A stretch of 14,444 nucleotides of DNA from Candidatus Odinarchaeota archaeon (GTDB lineage: Archaea > Asgardarchaeota > Baldrarchaeia > Baldrarchaeales > DXJG01). The stretch's first letter is position 1. Every line of letters begins with the position of its first letter. The notes under the pieces were generated by a model that had not been told where the DNA came from, ran no database searches, and saw only the letters and a program-made list of their open reading frames with translations. This document shows positions 14,422 through 14,444 of this stretch, in pieces. A program made the translations under genes and the position numbers. The stretch covers positions 1 through 14,444 of the forward strand of contig JAGGSW010000161.1 of assembly GCA_021158895.1 (NCBI GenBank). The letters run 5' to 3'.

Positions 14422-14444
14422 CTTTATTGGTTTTAAATCACGCA

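Overview
The window looks archaeal and comes from an AT-rich genome of a lineage I cannot place. The evidence is the archaeal form of elongation factor EF-2, a fused ThiD-ThiN thiamine enzyme, two 6-phospho-3-hexuloisomerase-like SIS proteins, a polyprenol-kinase-like membrane protein, TATA-type promoters about 25-30 bases ahead of first genes, and an intein. A TACK-type archaeon is a reasonable guess, but no rRNA is present to test it. Genes at the head of a transcript (hisS, nth) seem to have leaderless starts. Genes inside operons use clear Shine-Dalgarno (SD) sites, often with GTG or TTG starts.

Layout. Positions 1-246 hold the first ~33 codons of a 2-oxoacid:ferredoxin oxidoreductase gamma-subunit gene (minus strand), bracketed by two identical 55-base copies of its own promoter region. 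This is either a rearrangement or an assembly-end artefact. Next on the minus strand come an agmatinase-family ureohydrolase (397-1314) and EF-2 (1471-3681). EF-2 has an unusual diphthamide loop. A 362-base gap (3682-4043) holds only the EF-2 promoter region. A CTP-dependent polyprenol/dolichol-kinase-like membrane protein (4044-4916, minus) then diverges from endonuclease III (5027-5728, plus). The endonuclease overlaps a YjbQ-family gene (5697-6101, plus). Histidyl-tRNA synthetase (6193-7518, plus) follows from its own promoter.

From 7622 to the end every gene is on the minus strand. Two tandem SIS-domain paralogues (8155-8724, then 7622-8149) form a translationally coupled pair. A thiamine group reads thiDN (10218-11579), thiW (9515-10051) and then an unrecognised P-loop ATPase (8944-9549) that overlaps thiW by 35 bases. 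The last gene (11791-14379) is a dCMP deaminase of highly unusual build. A LAGLIDADG-type domain with both catalytic acidic residues replaced by serine is fused at the N terminus. A 488-residue intein, carrying its own HTH and apparently intact LAGLIDADG endonuclease, is inserted two residues after the catalytic HAE motif.

How the genes connect. ThiDN makes HMP-PP and joins it to thiazole phosphate, and ThiW probably imports the thiazole precursor. The ATPase is tied to them only by position. YjbQ relatives can show weak thiamin-phosphate synthase activity, so a second link to thiamine in this window is possible but unproven. dCMP deaminase supplies dUMP for thymidylate synthesis, and its activity should depend on intein splicing. 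The strongest candidates for something undescribed are the double-LAGLIDADG deaminase gene, the EF-2 loop and the thiW-linked ATPase.
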